A stretch of DNA of 64,000 nt from Candidatus Rifleibacteriota bacterium. GTDB taxonomy: Bacteria > Muiribacteriota > Ozemobacteria > Ozemobacterales > Ozemobacteraceae. The position numbers were made by a program, and so were the translations under genes. Position 1 is the first letter of the stretch, and each line of letters opens with the position of its first letter. Of this stretch, positions 16,559 through 26,292 are shown piece after piece. The stretch lies in contig JADFXM010000004.1 of NCBI GenBank assembly GCA_015233565.1, forward strand, positions 62,001 through 126,000, given 5' to 3'. The notes beneath the pieces are model-generated. The model was not told where the DNA came from, made no database searches, and worked only from the letters and a program-made list of their open reading frames with translations.

Positions 16559-18268
16559 TCAGCACCGGCGGATAAATAAAACCCATTCCCCCAAGATCAA
16601 AATACAGGCAATTGTAAGAAAAGCTTTCCAAGGTGAATTTTCTTCTTGTTTTCTGAATTTTTCACCTGAGTTGACCGGTTCAAATTTTGATTCCTTGCCA
16701 GGGGCTATGGAAAACTCTCTTGAAGATTGAATATTAATAGCAACTTTAGCATCTTTTAGAGGGTAGAACCCAGGAATCGATGGTATTTCCGCTAAGCCCA
16801 GCCTTTTCAATTCCAAATCACCAAACTGGTAGAAATATTTGGGAAAATCATTTTTCAAGAGATAATTTAGAATATTGTACAAAAAGATTGGGAATAAAAT
16901 ATTCTCTGAATTGAAAAAAATTCTGGAATCAAACGCCAACCAAATTTGTGTTTTGTCTACTCCAGCTATGTTTTTATTTTCCTCAGACAAGAGAGTTCCT
17001 TTTGTACTTTCAATAACCGGACAACCTGGAAGTGCTTTGGGAAAAGCTGTCCCAGAAGCCAAGTCATCAGTATTAATCAATTTGATAAGTCTGTGAGCGG
17101 AATTGGAGAAATAGATTCCAGCATTTCCGAAAGGTTCGGACCCGGGTGAAAAACAGGCGAAGGAAAAACTTGAAACATCAAAAGTTGGTTTGCCCGAGAT
17201 AAGAATTGCAGAGGCATCACCTAACTCTTTTCCATTTCCCGTGAATTCTTTAAAATTTATTTCAGAGAAGGACCTTTGAAGTTTATTAATATCGGAGCTT
17301 TCAAAACCAGATAAAAAAACCAGAGGACGGTTTGATGGCGATGAAACAAACCATTGATCATCACCAACCGAAAGGTTAGCATCTTTGCTGCAAACAAGCC
17401 TGATAACAAGCGGAGGGGCTGGAAGCTCTTCGAATCTTTGTCTTTTTTTCTCAAATGGGTACAATCGTATTTTAGTTGGAAAGTATTTTTTCCCATCTTT
17501 TTCAACAGAAATTTCCACTTCACTTTCCTTGGAAAAACATGAATAAATTGCAACTTCGCATGAAAATCCCATATTTTTATCAAACATACAGGAATTTGAA
17601 TCTCCAAAAATCCCGATATTTTCTTGTTTTTTGGCAAATATTTCGAGGCTAACTCGGGTCTTGGAGGAAAAGTCACCCGGAAAAGTAATTGAAAGAGTGT
17701 CGGTCAGAAGGAAAATTTCATCAGGAGACTGCGATTCCAACTCTTTAAGGAGCCGCAAAACAGAATGGCTATCCGGTGTTGAATAGCCTGTCGGTTGGAG
17801 TTTCTGCACTATTTCTTCGATGCGGGAATCATATCCAGATAAATCACACAGACGCTCAATTTTATCAGTGAGTAAAAAAACCTCAATTTTGCCGTTCCAT
17901 TCTCTGAGTAACTCAACTGCTCTTTTCTTAGCTGCTTCAAGTCTATTTGGCAAAAGGTCATGGGCCATCATCGATGCCGAGTCGTCTATCACAACAAATC
18001 TTGTCAGGCCCTTTCCAGGAGGGCCGGCAGGCCTTGCAAAGGCTAACACAGCAAGAAAAATTGCACTCAACTGAAGAAGAAGAAAAATTGAATTTTGAAA
18101 ACGGTCCAAAAAGGAATTTGGTTTAATTTTACTCAAGACGAGTTTCCAGATGATGTGACTTGAAATGGAAATGCGCTTAGGACGCGATTTTATAAAGTAT
18201 ATCGCAATAACAGGAAAAAGAAGAAGAATTCCCCATAGCCCCTCCGGATTAAGAAATAGTCCCGACAT
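16559..18268 (-). CDS. BatA-type membrane protein with VWA domain
   Basis: 569 residues. The N-terminus (LFLNPEGLWGILLLFPVIAIYFI) and a second helix near 65-80 form the BatA membrane module. A VWA domain follows (about 85-200) with the MIDAS-like DDSASM, then a beta-rich extracytoplasmic region and a C-terminal helix (about 545-563). In known MoxR-VWA loci these proteins act at the membrane with a DUF58 protein and a MoxR ATPase, probably as chaperone or metal-insertion systems. The start overlaps the end of the DUF58 gene by 20 bp, so the pair is translationally coupled. No MoxR gene is in the window. Confidence 0.78.
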   Translation of the reverse strand: MSGLFLNPEGLWGILLLFPVIAIYFIKSRPKRISISSHIIWKLVLSKIKPNSFLDRFQNSIFLLLQLSAIFLAVLAFARPAGPPGKGLTRFVVIDDSASMMAHDLLPNRLEAAKKRAVELLREWNGKIEVFLLTDKIERLCDLSGYDSRIEEIVQKLQPTGYSTPDSHSVLRLLKELESQSPDEIFLLTDTLSITFPGDFSSKTRVSLEIFAKKQENIGIFGDSNSCMFDKNMGFSCEVAIYSCFSKESEVEISVEKDGKKYFPTKIRLYPFEKKRQRFEELPAPPLVIRLVCSKDANLSVGDDQWFVSSPSNRPLVFLSGFESSDINKLQRSFSEINFKEFTGNGKELGDASAILISGKPTFDVSSFSFACFSPGSEPFGNAGIYFSNSAHRLIKLINTDDLASGTAFPKALPGCPVIESTKGTLLSEENKNIAGVDKTQIWLAFDSRIFFNSENILFPIFLYNILNYLLKNDFPKYFYQFGDLELKRLGLAEIPSIPGFYPLKDAKVAINIQSSREFSIAPGKESKFEPVNSGEKFRKQEENSPWKAFLTIACILILGEWVLFIRRC

Positions 18269-19145
18269 TTGGGTTTCCTGTCCCTCCGTGGCCGAACAAT
18301 GACAAAACCGAAGCTTCGAAAGGTGAATCAGTTATCGCACGATGATATTTCATTCCCATTTTTTTCACAAAACTTCGCATTTCATCAAATCTTTCGCGCA
18401 AAATTTCCTCATAAACCATAAGAAGGTTCTTGTTTATCTGAACTTTTAAAATTGAACTTGTTTCAGAGTCGATCAGCTCAACCAAGCCTCCAAGCTCGGG
18501 ATTGACTTCTTCCCGGCTTAAAATTTGTACAAGATTGATTTCATTTTTTTTGTGTTTGATTTTTTTCAAACCAATCTCAACTTCCTTTTCGAAAAGGCAG
18601 TCGGAAATAACGAACACCACCCCAGGCCTTTTGTTTTTTGCCAAGAACTTTTCAGCAATGGATTCAAAAGGAGCATTACCTGAAGCTGGTGAGCACTTTT
18701 CAAGGAATCCCATGAGATTGTGGATGTGAGAAGGTCTGAATCCTTCTGAAGAAATAGCATTTATTTCATCAGAAAATGAAAAAATTCTGACTGAATCCTG
18801 GTATTGAAGGGCAATGAAACTTATAGCAGCAGCCATTTTCCTTCCAAAATCAAACTTCGATGGGTTCCCGAAATTCATCGATTGAGAACAATCCAATAGG
18901 ATGGAAACATTTAAACTTTCCTGGTTATGAAATTTTTTGATGTACAAGGTTTCAAATCTTCCATAAAGGTTCCAATCAATGAATCTGAGGTCATCACCGT
19001 GTTGATATTTCTTATATTCAGCAAATTCGAGTGAAGCACCGCGCTGCACACTTTTTCGGTGTCCCAGCTTCTGCCCTTTAAAGAACCTTTTTGCAATTAT
19101 ATTCAGGATCTTCAAACTTTTGAGAAATTTCAGGTCAAACAACAT
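18249..19145 (-). CDS. DUF58 (VWA-like) protein
   Basis: About 298 residues counted from the ATG at 19145. The DUF58 signature is clear: RGASLEFAEYKKYQHGDDLRFIDWNLYGR, here described in two pieces (GASLEFAEY and GDDLRFIDW), followed by a VWA-like fold with MIDAS-type DCSQSM. DUF58 proteins accompany MoxR ATPases and BatA/VWA membrane proteins. An in-frame start at 19220 would add 25 residues not typical for the family, so the shorter form is preferred although its ribosome binding site is weak. The 3' end overlaps the BatA-type gene. Confidence 0.82.
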   Translation of the reverse strand: MLFDLKFLKSLKILNIIAKRFFKGQKLGHRKSVQRGASLEFAEYKKYQHGDDLRFIDWNLYGRFETLYIKKFHNQESLNVSILLDCSQSMNFGNPSKFDFGRKMAAAISFIALQYQDSVRIFSFSDEINAISSEGFRPSHIHNLMGFLEKCSPASGNAPFESIAEKFLAKNKRPGVVFVISDCLFEKEVEIGLKKIKHKKNEINLVQILSREEVNPELGGLVELIDSETSSILKVQINKNLLMVYEEILRERFDEMRSFVKKMGMKYHRAITDSPFEASVLSLFGHGGTGNPNVGTIS

Positions 19146-19336
19146 TTTTAAATTGATTCCAAAAATGATATAAAAAGTCGAAACTTGTAACCTCACTAAG
19201 AAATGCTCGCGCCAAAACACGCAAGTTAAGTTTATTCAAGTAAAAGGAACTCAAATCAGGCGCCGAGAATAACACGTAACCTCTTTTATTTAAAAATTAC
19301 GACATTTCCCCACGGTTATTTAGATGATACAAAACG

Positions 19337-20830
19337 TTATTCTTCATTTAAATAAAAATTTTTCAGAAATTTTCGAAATTCCGGGGGAATTCTGTGTCTG
19401 GTTGAAAATTCTTCCACTTCACGTTTTTTTGCAAGTTCCTCAGCCGACACCCGCAATTTTTCACACTCCTTGTCAGTCATCGGAACTCCCCGATCAAAAG
19501 CTGTCCCTAACTTTGCCGATGAAGCAATTTCTTCGATGTTTTTGTCATCAAATTCTTTTCCTCGCAAAATCTTGAGTTTGGGATTCTTCTTCATTATTTC
19601 ATTTGGGTCATCTTCCAGGTTGCCTCCGCCTTCTTTCCCACCCTTAGAATGATTCTTGGAATTTTTGGAGTCCTGATTTTTCTCACCCTTTTTGTCATTT
19701 GAATTATTGCTGAATTTATTGCTTTGATTGTTGCTTTGATTGTTGCTTTGATCCTTTCTTTGACTAGTGTTGGAATTGTTTGTATCCGTTTTTTTCTGGT
19801 CATCATCCTTGGATTTGCCCTCGCCTTTTCCTTCGCCATCTTTTGTCTGGCCATCATCCTTCTTTCCTTGGCCATCACTATTTTTATCGCCGATCTTTTT
19901 TTCTTCTCCAGGCTTATTGTCATCTTTTCCAGGTTTGTTGGGCTCATCGGATTTATTTCCTTTTCCAGATTTATTCTCTTTATCAGCTTTTTTTTCTTCG
20001 CCTGGTTTTCCTTGCAGGCCTGAGTTTTCTAAGGTTTTTGCTAAATCTTTTATCTTCTTTTCAAGGTCTGGCTGTCCATTTAAAGATTTTTGAATTTCTT
20101 CAAGACGTTTCTGAATCTCCTTCATATCTTTTCCATTAGCATTCCTTGAATTAATAATTTTTTCGATAGCCTTTTCAATGGCTTTTTTCATGCCCTCCAG
20201 CTCTTCTTTGGAAAGACCTTGCCGAATCTTATCAGCTAATTTCTCTCCCTTTTCTGAAGCTGATTTAAGATCCCCTTTTTCAAGGGCTTTTCCAATTTCT
20301 CTGGTGACAGATGAGGAAGAGAGGGCTCCACCAAGATCTTTAAAAGGATTATTGTCGAATAGATTCAGCAGGAGCAAAAAGAAATGAGTTAAAACTAAAA
20401 TTAAATATAAAATAGAAAAAAAAACTGAAAACCCAAAAAAGTAATTCCTTTCAAAAACTGGTTCCTTCTTGCTTACAAGCTCATTTGCATCTTTTGCCAG
20501 TCCATTCAATTTCGGCTCTTTTTCAGAGCTCTCCCCAATAAACTCGGTTGCAGTGGAAATAGTATCTTTCAGTTTTCCTTCCTGGTCAATATAGCGAGCA
20601 ACCAATGTTTCATCAATTTTCACCGCTCTTTTTGCAATAAAAATGCAAAAGGGAAGCGGAAAAAGAAGAGAAAAAACAAAATACAAAGAATTAAAATCCC
20701 AAAAAAGCCGAATCAAAAGTATGATGGGAATAATCAAGGCAAAAAGAAACACCCCAAAAACGCGCCTATAATAGATTTTTGCCTCGAAATAGCTGCAATA
20801 CTCTTTTACATATGAAAAAAATCCAGGCAC
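19337..20830 (-). CDS. Membrane protein with coiled coil and Lys/Asp/Asn-rich low-complexity region
   Basis: 497 residues starting at GTG 20830, with GGGGA six bases upstream. Two hydrophobic pairs (about 25-65 and 128-155) anchor it; a helical charged region (about 180-270) follows, then about 130 residues rich in Lys, Asp, Gly, Asn and Ser with a QSNN repeat (12-bp DNA repeat, three copies at 19719-19754), and a more ordered C-terminus (about 420-497). It precedes DUF58 and BatA-type genes on the same strand and probably belongs to the same functional group. No named family is recognised. The long antisense frames over the Lys-rich part are composition artefacts. Confidence 0.7.
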   Translation of the reverse strand: MPGFFSYVKEYCSYFEAKIYYRRVFGVFLFALIIPIILLIRLFWDFNSLYFVFSLLFPLPFCIFIAKRAVKIDETLVARYIDQEGKLKDTISTATEFIGESSEKEPKLNGLAKDANELVSKKEPVFERNYFFGFSVFFSILYLILVLTHFFLLLLNLFDNNPFKDLGGALSSSSVTREIGKALEKGDLKSASEKGEKLADKIRQGLSKEELEGMKKAIEKAIEKIINSRNANGKDMKEIQKRLEEIQKSLNGQPDLEKKIKDLAKTLENSGLQGKPGEEKKADKENKSGKGNKSDEPNKPGKDDNKPGEEKKIGDKNSDGQGKKDDGQTKDGEGKGEGKSKDDDQKKTDTNNSNTSQRKDQSNNQSNNQSNKFSNNSNDKKGEKNQDSKNSKNHSKGGKEGGGNLEDDPNEIMKKNPKLKILRGKEFDDKNIEEIASSAKLGTAFDRGVPMTDKECEKLRVSAEELAKKREVEEFSTRHRIPPEFRKFLKNFYLNEE

Positions 20831-20968
20831 TATTTATCCCCATATACACGAACTTTAGTTTAAGAAGTTTTTAAGGTTTGTATCACACGCATCACCAAGT
20901 CGTGGGAATGAAAAATTCAGAGGTCAAATTTAGATCTAGACTTAGTATAGTCGAGGACTTTCTTTTTT

Positions 20969-21014
20969 CCTTCCCACTTAAAAAAGACTTTTAGGGCTTA
21001 AGCAAGTGGGAAGG
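20969..21014. repeat. Perfect 11-bp inverted repeat hairpin
   Basis: CCTTCCCACTT (20969-20979) pairs with AAGTGGGAAGG (21004-21014) around a 24-nt loop. It lies downstream of the LipS2-type gene (minus strand) and upstream of the 497-residue membrane protein gene. There is no U-tract, so it could be a factor-dependent terminator, an attenuation structure or a protein-binding site. Confidence 0.4.
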
Positions 21015-21107
21015 GGTTAAAAGGCAAGTGGATAAATGAGCATAGTATATTGTATCCTTTCGGTGCAAAACTTGTATCAACAATCGGCAAAGAAACTCGT
21101 TCGCATC

Positions 21108-22022
21108 TTATTGAATAAACGCACAACACTCAAGATGCGATCGAATCGGGATTCCTTGCTCTTCGAGGGCCTTAACCAAACTTCGGTCCGGGTTCACAAT
21201 TTTTCTAACCCCAGCTAACCAACAAAACAAATCCAGTTTTTTTCTATAAATTCCGATTGGCCTCATGCATCCTAAGGTAATTTCAAGCCCAAAATCACAA
21301 ATTGCCCGTTCGAATAACTCAGCTATTTCAAAAAGAGATGGAAGCGGTAAATCAGCAAGTTTTGTTCGAGGAGTTGGTCTGAAGACCAAAATAGTCAATC
21401 TTCCGTCACCATTTTCCCTGATAAATTGCATCACCCGTTTTTCCCCGGAAAAATCATTGGAAGAAAGTCCGATAATCAAGTGAGGAACAACTCTGACGCT
21501 TTGTTTTATTTCCAAAAATTTCTTTTCAAGATCTGATGGAAAGATGGAAAGACCAAAAACGTCGTTGAGAACTGTTTGATTTCCAATTAAATCATATGAA
21601 ACAACAAGTTTCTCACGGGGAAAAAGTTTCTTAAGCTTTTCAGCTCCCTGAAACCCAATATGTAGATTTAATCCATTTTCTCTGGGAATTTTTAAAATCT
21701 CTTCAACAAACTCCGCAACCGGAACAATTCCTTTTCTGTCACTGCCGCCACTTATCAAAAAGGACGAATAATTGTCAAAATCACTTTTCATCAAAGATGA
21801 AAAAGGCTTCATTGATTGCAGGTAATGACCTTCACAATGGGAACAATTGAGTTCACATCGCGACCCGGTAAGACTTACAGGGAGAGTTCCATTGGGAACA
21901 ATTTTTTCAAGAAACAAATTTTGGCCTGAAAGAGTATTACCCAATTTCCTGGCAAAAGACACTTCGCTTTCAGAAAGAAAGTTCCTGTAATGAGAAAAGA
22001 TACCCTCAAAAAAATCTGTCAA
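21108..22022 (-). CDS. Radical SAM protein, LipS2-type (putative lipoyl synthase subunit)
   Basis: 304 residues. The radical SAM cluster motif is C56-x3-C60-x2-C63 in LTGSRCELNCSHCEGHYL. The C-terminal part has TLGCMRPIGIYRK and ends in LECCAF, a layout I associate with LipS2, one half of the two-protein lipoyl synthase LipS1/LipS2 that inserts two sulfurs into octanoyl chains. The only start is TTG at 22022, directly after an in-frame TGA; it lies 23 bp behind pilB in the same direction, so it is probably co-transcribed with pilus genes, which is an odd context. A matching LipS1-type gene lies at 52392. The family call rests on remembered motifs and needs a profile search. Confidence 0.6.
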   Translation of the reverse strand: MTDFFEGIFSHYRNFLSESEVSFARKLGNTLSGQNLFLEKIVPNGTLPVSLTGSRCELNCSHCEGHYLQSMKPFSSLMKSDFDNYSSFLISGGSDRKGIVPVAEFVEEILKIPRENGLNLHIGFQGAEKLKKLFPREKLVVSYDLIGNQTVLNDVFGLSIFPSDLEKKFLEIKQSVRVVPHLIIGLSSNDFSGEKRVMQFIRENGDGRLTILVFRPTPRTKLADLPLPSLFEIAELFERAICDFGLEITLGCMRPIGIYRKKLDLFCWLAGVRKIVNPDRSLVKALEEQGIPIRSHLECCAFIQ

Positions 22023-22045
22023 TCAGCTAATCGGTCAACTTTCAA

Positions 22046-23800
22046 TTATATTTCATCATCCGCGGAAACTCTTATAGTTTCTTCCAGGGTGGTAAGTCCA
22101 CGCAGTACCTTTGAAAGGCCATCCTGTCGAAGAGTTCTCATACCTTGTTTCGTTCCTTCGTTTTTTATTACACTTGTTGGTGATTTAAGAACGATCAATT
22201 CTTTAATTTTTTCGTTCGGGACCAATAACTCGGTGATAGTAGTTCTTCCCTTATAACCGGTTTTATTGCAGAGCTCACATCCAGCCCCACGAAAAACCCG
22301 CGTTTTTCCGCTCTGGTAGAGAAGTTTGCTGTGTTTAATTATAGCTGGAGAAGGGATAAATTCTTCTTTACATTGCTCGCAAATCAAGCGAACTAGTCGT
22401 TGAGCCATTACTGCAACGAGTGAAGAAGCCACCAGGAAAGGTTCGACGCCCATATCAATGAGTCTTGTAAACGCTCCAGCAGCATCGTTGGTGTGAAGTG
22501 TAGAGAAAACAAGATGGCCCGTTAACGCAGCTCGAATTGCAATTTCAGCAGTATCATAATCACGGATTTCACCGACCATTATTACATCAGGATCCTGTCT
22601 TAAGATTGATCTCAGGCCCCCTGCAAATGTAAAACCGGCTTTTGGATTGATCTGACCTTGGTTAATTCCGGGAAGTTGGTATTCAACAGGGTCTTCAATA
22701 GTAACAATGTTAATAGAAGGGTCTTTAATCTTCTGAAGAGCAGCATAAAGAGTTGAGGTTTTACCGCTTCCAGTTGGACCTGTAACCAAAATAATTCCGT
22801 TAGGTTTTAATACCAGAGTGGAAAATTTAATCAACACATCGTCGGCAAATCCCAATTCCTCTAAACCGAATAAAACCCGACTTTTATCCAGAATTCTCAT
22901 GACGACTTTCTCGCCACGTAAAGTTGGATATGTCGACACACGAAGATCGATTTCGCGACCATCGTTGTGAAGCTTGATTCTGCCATCCTGAGGGACTCTT
23001 TTTTCAGCGATATCCAGTTCAGCCATTACCTTACATCTTGAAATAGTCGGTGCTTCAAGCACTTTTGGAAGTGCCATAACCTCCTGGAGCATTCCATCGA
23101 TACGAAATCGGGTTCGCAAAACAGTGTCATCAGGCTCGATGTGTATATCTGAAGCTTTTTCTTTGATAGCGCGGAGAATGATCAAATTAACAAGTTGAAT
23201 AATGCTGGCCTGGTCAGCCGCATTGATACTTGATAGATCAACTACGCTGCTATCTCTCGTCGCCATTTCAGTTCCCTGAATCTTTTTGGCAAAATCCTGA
23301 AGATTTTTGGAATCAGAAGCAGTTGGGGCTGAAACTTGAATACCTGGCAACCCAGGGATTAGATTGTTTCCGTAAAATTCGTCGATGGCAGCTTGAATCT
23401 CTGACATTGTTGAAACAAGCGGCTTGATTTTGCAATTTGTCGTATATTCCAGGTTTTCAATTACAAACGAATCCAGCGGATCAACCATTGCAACCGTTAG
23501 TGACGTTTTGACTCTCAAAAGCCCAAAACAATGATATTTCCGAGCAATATCTTCAGGAATCATCTTCACAACTTTGGGGTCAATAACATAATTGCGAAGA
23601 TTTGCATAACTGAAGCCCAGTTTACTTTCAAGAAATTCTCTTAACTGTGTTTCAGAAAGATAATTCAGGCGCAATAAAGTATAACCGAGTGGATCACTGG
23701 TTTTCCTTTGCTCACTCAGAGCATTTTTCAGCTGTTCTTCAGTTATTAATTTCTCGCCAACAAGCGATTCACCAAGCAATTTTTTTTCAATTCGTGCCAT
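22046..23800 (-). CDS. pilB: Type IV pilus assembly / type II secretion ATPase PilB
   Basis: 584 residues: an N-terminal MshEN domain (about 1-155, a likely c-di-GMP or regulatory module), the N2 linker domain with DIAEKRVPQDGRI and VSTYPTLRGEKVVMRIL, and the hexameric ATPase core with Walker A GPTGSGKTSTLYAAL (near 340), Asp box, Walker B DPDVIMVGEIRD, and the zinc-binding tetracysteine (CEQC ... CELC) near the C-terminus. It powers pilin polymerisation at the inner membrane. GAGGA precedes the ATG. It sits 20 bp behind a PilZ chemoreceptor gene; its platform partner pilC is 20 kb away. Confidence 0.92.
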   Translation of the reverse strand: MARIEKKLLGESLVGEKLITEEQLKNALSEQRKTSDPLGYTLLRLNYLSETQLREFLESKLGFSYANLRNYVIDPKVVKMIPEDIARKYHCFGLLRVKTSLTVAMVDPLDSFVIENLEYTTNCKIKPLVSTMSEIQAAIDEFYGNNLIPGLPGIQVSAPTASDSKNLQDFAKKIQGTEMATRDSSVVDLSSINAADQASIIQLVNLIILRAIKEKASDIHIEPDDTVLRTRFRIDGMLQEVMALPKVLEAPTISRCKVMAELDIAEKRVPQDGRIKLHNDGREIDLRVSTYPTLRGEKVVMRILDKSRVLFGLEELGFADDVLIKFSTLVLKPNGIILVTGPTGSGKTSTLYAALQKIKDPSINIVTIEDPVEYQLPGINQGQINPKAGFTFAGGLRSILRQDPDVIMVGEIRDYDTAEIAIRAALTGHLVFSTLHTNDAAGAFTRLIDMGVEPFLVASSLVAVMAQRLVRLICEQCKEEFIPSPAIIKHSKLLYQSGKTRVFRGAGCELCNKTGYKGRTTITELLVPNEKIKELIVLKSPTSVIKNEGTKQGMRTLRQDGLSKVLRGLTTLEETIRVSADDEI

Positions 23801-23820
23801 TAGAAAATCCTCAAAACATT

Positions 23821-25509
23821 TTATTCTTCAGATCTGATTCCCATCTGTTGTTCGAACTGTTTCTGAGCCTCGATAACATGATTGACAATTACTTTCTCAT
23901 GCTCAACAGAAATATTATTGAAGGAGACAATTGCTTCAAAAACTTCCAGTTTATCCTGATTCTGAGTTTTTCTGAGTCGGACTAATCGTCCCTGGAGACC
24001 CTGAATAAATTGATTGCCAATCTGAAAAGCAAAAATCACATATTTTCCCTGTACAATATCTTCGCCGGTTTCCATAACACATCCCCCAGCTGAAAGATTT
24101 GTAATAGTTCCACGCAAATCGAAATCACCATAACCAAAATTACTGTCGCCCATTTCTCCGGCAATCAATATCTTAAATTTGCAGGCAACCCGAGTTTCCG
24201 CTCTGACAAAAGCTCTTTTGGTGGCCCCTTCAACGCTGAATTTAAAAGGAACCAACGAATTTTGAAAAATATCGGAAAGAGTTCGAAGTTCTTTGGCTGA
24301 ATAGCTTGTTTGGTCAACAATAACAGTTTTCCCAAGGGCAGTTGTTGAAACTTCCTGGATTTTCATTGAAATTTGATCAGTGTTACTGGAAATACCCTGG
24401 ACATTTTGGTACATCATATCCGAAGTTTTGCTCTGTCTATTCGCCACATCCGAGATATCTTTAATTACATTGTTCAGTTTTTCAGCAAGTTCAAATAGGC
24501 CCCCAAGGCTACCGTCAACAGTATTAACAACCTCAAGGCCTTCATAAACTTTTGTAGTATTAACTCTCATCATTTCAGCAGCATTTTCAGTTTTCTGCAA
24601 AATATCATTAATAAGGTTATTGATTTTCTTGGATGATTCAGCTGATCCACGAGCTAGTTTCCGAACTTCCTCGGCGACAACGGCGAATCCTCGACCTTGT
24701 TCACCAGCTCTAGCCGCTTCAATAGCAGCATTCAAGGCAAGAAGATTCGTTTTTTCGGCAATATTAGCTATTTCTGTCAAAATCATTCCAATTTGGCGGG
24801 ACCGATCATTCAGATCATTTATTAAGTTTGCAGACCCTTCAGTAAGTTCCTTGATTTTAACCATTTTTTCAACCGAATGTTTAACAGAATCTTTGGTGCT
24901 TTGAGCAATAGTTGCTACTCCCTGACTGTCCTCGCGAGCAACTGAAAGCTTCGTAGAAATTTCCTTACTGAGGGAAAAGGAGCCTTCCAGGGAGGAGATG
25001 GTGTCTCGCAGGCTGGTTGCATTTTCAAGAGCGCTTTTGTTTATTCCATCAACTTTGTCCACAACCTCTTTTATAACCTGGGAACTTAATTGAGCGGTGT
25101 GATCAAGATCAGCTGAAGCTTCTTCCAGGCGAAGAGAAATTTGAAGTACTCTTTTCAAAATTGAAACGACCATCTTGAACATCTGGTCAAAAATATCGAG
25201 TTCACGAAAGAGACCTGTTTTTATACTTTGGAAAGATTGACGGCTCAACCCTACTTTTTTTTCCAGGTCTCCTAAAACAATGCTGATCATCCCGTTGATT
25301 ACTTCGCGGCTGAACCATGCGATGATTATCCCGAACAGTCCACCAACTCCGATGAAGCAAAGAAATACTTTTCCTGCCGTTTTCCCAAAAGGGACCAAGA
25401 CCATCCCAACCGATGCGAAACCAAATCCGGCCACAATACCAATCAGGATGGAAAAAATAAAAACATTTTTAAAATCTTGTTTTTTTATGAGGAATCCGGA
25501 AAGATTCAT
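23821..25509 (-). CDS. Methyl-accepting chemotaxis protein with C-terminal PilZ domain
   Basis: 562 residues. Two adjacent transmembrane helices (about 17-37 and 43-65) with almost no periplasmic loop are followed by a long coiled coil. The highly conserved chemoreceptor hairpin tip is present ([19 protein letters not shown] and [15 protein letters not shown]). The C-terminus (about 430-550) is a PilZ domain with RAETR (RxxxR) and TNLSAGG (N/DxSxxG), the two c-di-GMP-binding motifs. It would let c-di-GMP act on a Che-type pathway from the membrane. It lies immediately upstream of pilB, which suggests control of pilus rather than flagellar motility. GGGAGG is well placed before the ATG. Confidence 0.88.
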   Translation of the reverse strand: MNLSGFLIKKQDFKNVFIFSILIGIVAGFGFASVGMVLVPFGKTAGKVFLCFIGVGGLFGIIIAWFSREVINGMISIVLGDLEKKVGLSRQSFQSIKTGLFRELDIFDQMFKMVVSILKRVLQISLRLEEASADLDHTAQLSSQVIKEVVDKVDGINKSALENATSLRDTISSLEGSFSLSKEISTKLSVAREDSQGVATIAQSTKDSVKHSVEKMVKIKELTEGSANLINDLNDRSRQIGMILTEIANIAEKTNLLALNAAIEAARAGEQGRGFAVVAEEVRKLARGSAESSKKINNLINDILQKTENAAEMMRVNTTKVYEGLEVVNTVDGSLGGLFELAEKLNNVIKDISDVANRQSKTSDMMYQNVQGISSNTDQISMKIQEVSTTALGKTVIVDQTSYSAKELRTLSDIFQNSLVPFKFSVEGATKRAFVRAETRVACKFKILIAGEMGDSNFGYGDFDLRGTITNLSAGGCVMETGEDIVQGKYVIFAFQIGNQFIQGLQGRLVRLRKTQNQDKLEVFEAIVSFNNISVEHEKVIVNHVIEAQKQFEQQMGIRSEE

Positions 25510-25591
25510 TCAATGTCCTCCCATATTAAGAGAGGTGATAAAATTGAAAAAAAGTCAAGGAAAAAAAGAAAACTTTTTTTTGTTTTTAATT

Positions 25592-26290
25592 TCACTTTTT
25601 TGAAGCCGCTTTTGACATTTTCCTTGGAACATCCTGCTTTAAAGGCTTATGCTCCCTTTGAATTTTATCGAGGACTCCATTAACGAATTCCGGAGAACGG
25701 TCAGTCGAAAATTTTCTGGACAGTTCAATTGCCTCATTGAGAGTAACATTTACTGGAATATCAGGAAAATGCAATAATTCACAGGTAGCAAACCTAAGAA
25801 TGACCCGGTCGATCACTGCCATACGATCAAGTGCCCAATTATCGGCAACACTTTGGAGAGCTTTATTAATATCAGGGAGGTTATCCAGAGTTTTTTCAAT
25901 CAGTAGTCTGGCAAAACCCTCAATCTCTGTAACCATTTGAAAGCTTTCTTTTAGTCGATCAACATTTTTTTTATCTTCCGCAGTAGGGACCTGTTGTCGG
26001 AAAGAAGCAACGAAATCTCCCAGGGCATTAGGGTCAGAGTCATATAAGATCCCTTTAGCAATGAATTGATCGGCAAAGCTGCAGGCAAAGGATTCAATAT
26101 CCCAAGCAGCAGCCTCGCCTTTCAACTCACTCAAATTAGCAAGCTCACGGCCGAAGCGCTCAAGAAGAGGTCGATAATGTTCTTCCATCAGAACATCTTT
26201 CAGAGCCTCCCCACCAACACGAGGTGCTATTTCCATTTGATAGAGAACCTTAAGTACCGTTTCCCGGCTTTTTCTTCGGCGTGAGAGCAT
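25592..26290 (-). CDS. nusB: Transcription antitermination factor NusB, enlarged
   Basis: 232 residues against about 140-150 for usual NusB. The N-terminal RRRKSRETVLKVLYQMEIA and the C-terminal WALDRMAVIDRVILRFATCE ... VNVTLNEAIELSRKF ... FVNGVLDKI are classic NusB elements that bind boxA RNA with NusE/S10. About 70-80 extra residues lie between them (about 25-110). The start is 2 nt after the ppdK stop, so the two are translationally coupled. Confidence 0.88.
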   Translation of the reverse strand: MLSRRRKSRETVLKVLYQMEIAPRVGGEALKDVLMEEHYRPLLERFGRELANLSELKGEAAAWDIESFACSFADQFIAKGILYDSDPNALGDFVASFRQQVPTAEDKKNVDRLKESFQMVTEIEGFARLLIEKTLDNLPDINKALQSVADNWALDRMAVIDRVILRFATCELLHFPDIPVNVTLNEAIELSRKFSTDRSPEFVNGVLDKIQREHKPLKQDVPRKMSKAASKK

Positions 26291-26292
26291 TG

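Noticed and set aside
19594-20139. Three overlapping frames of 108-119 codons opposite the 497-residue membrane protein
   Set aside because: Low-complexity Lys/Asp/Gly codons keep all other frames open; products are Phe/Leu-rich artefacts.
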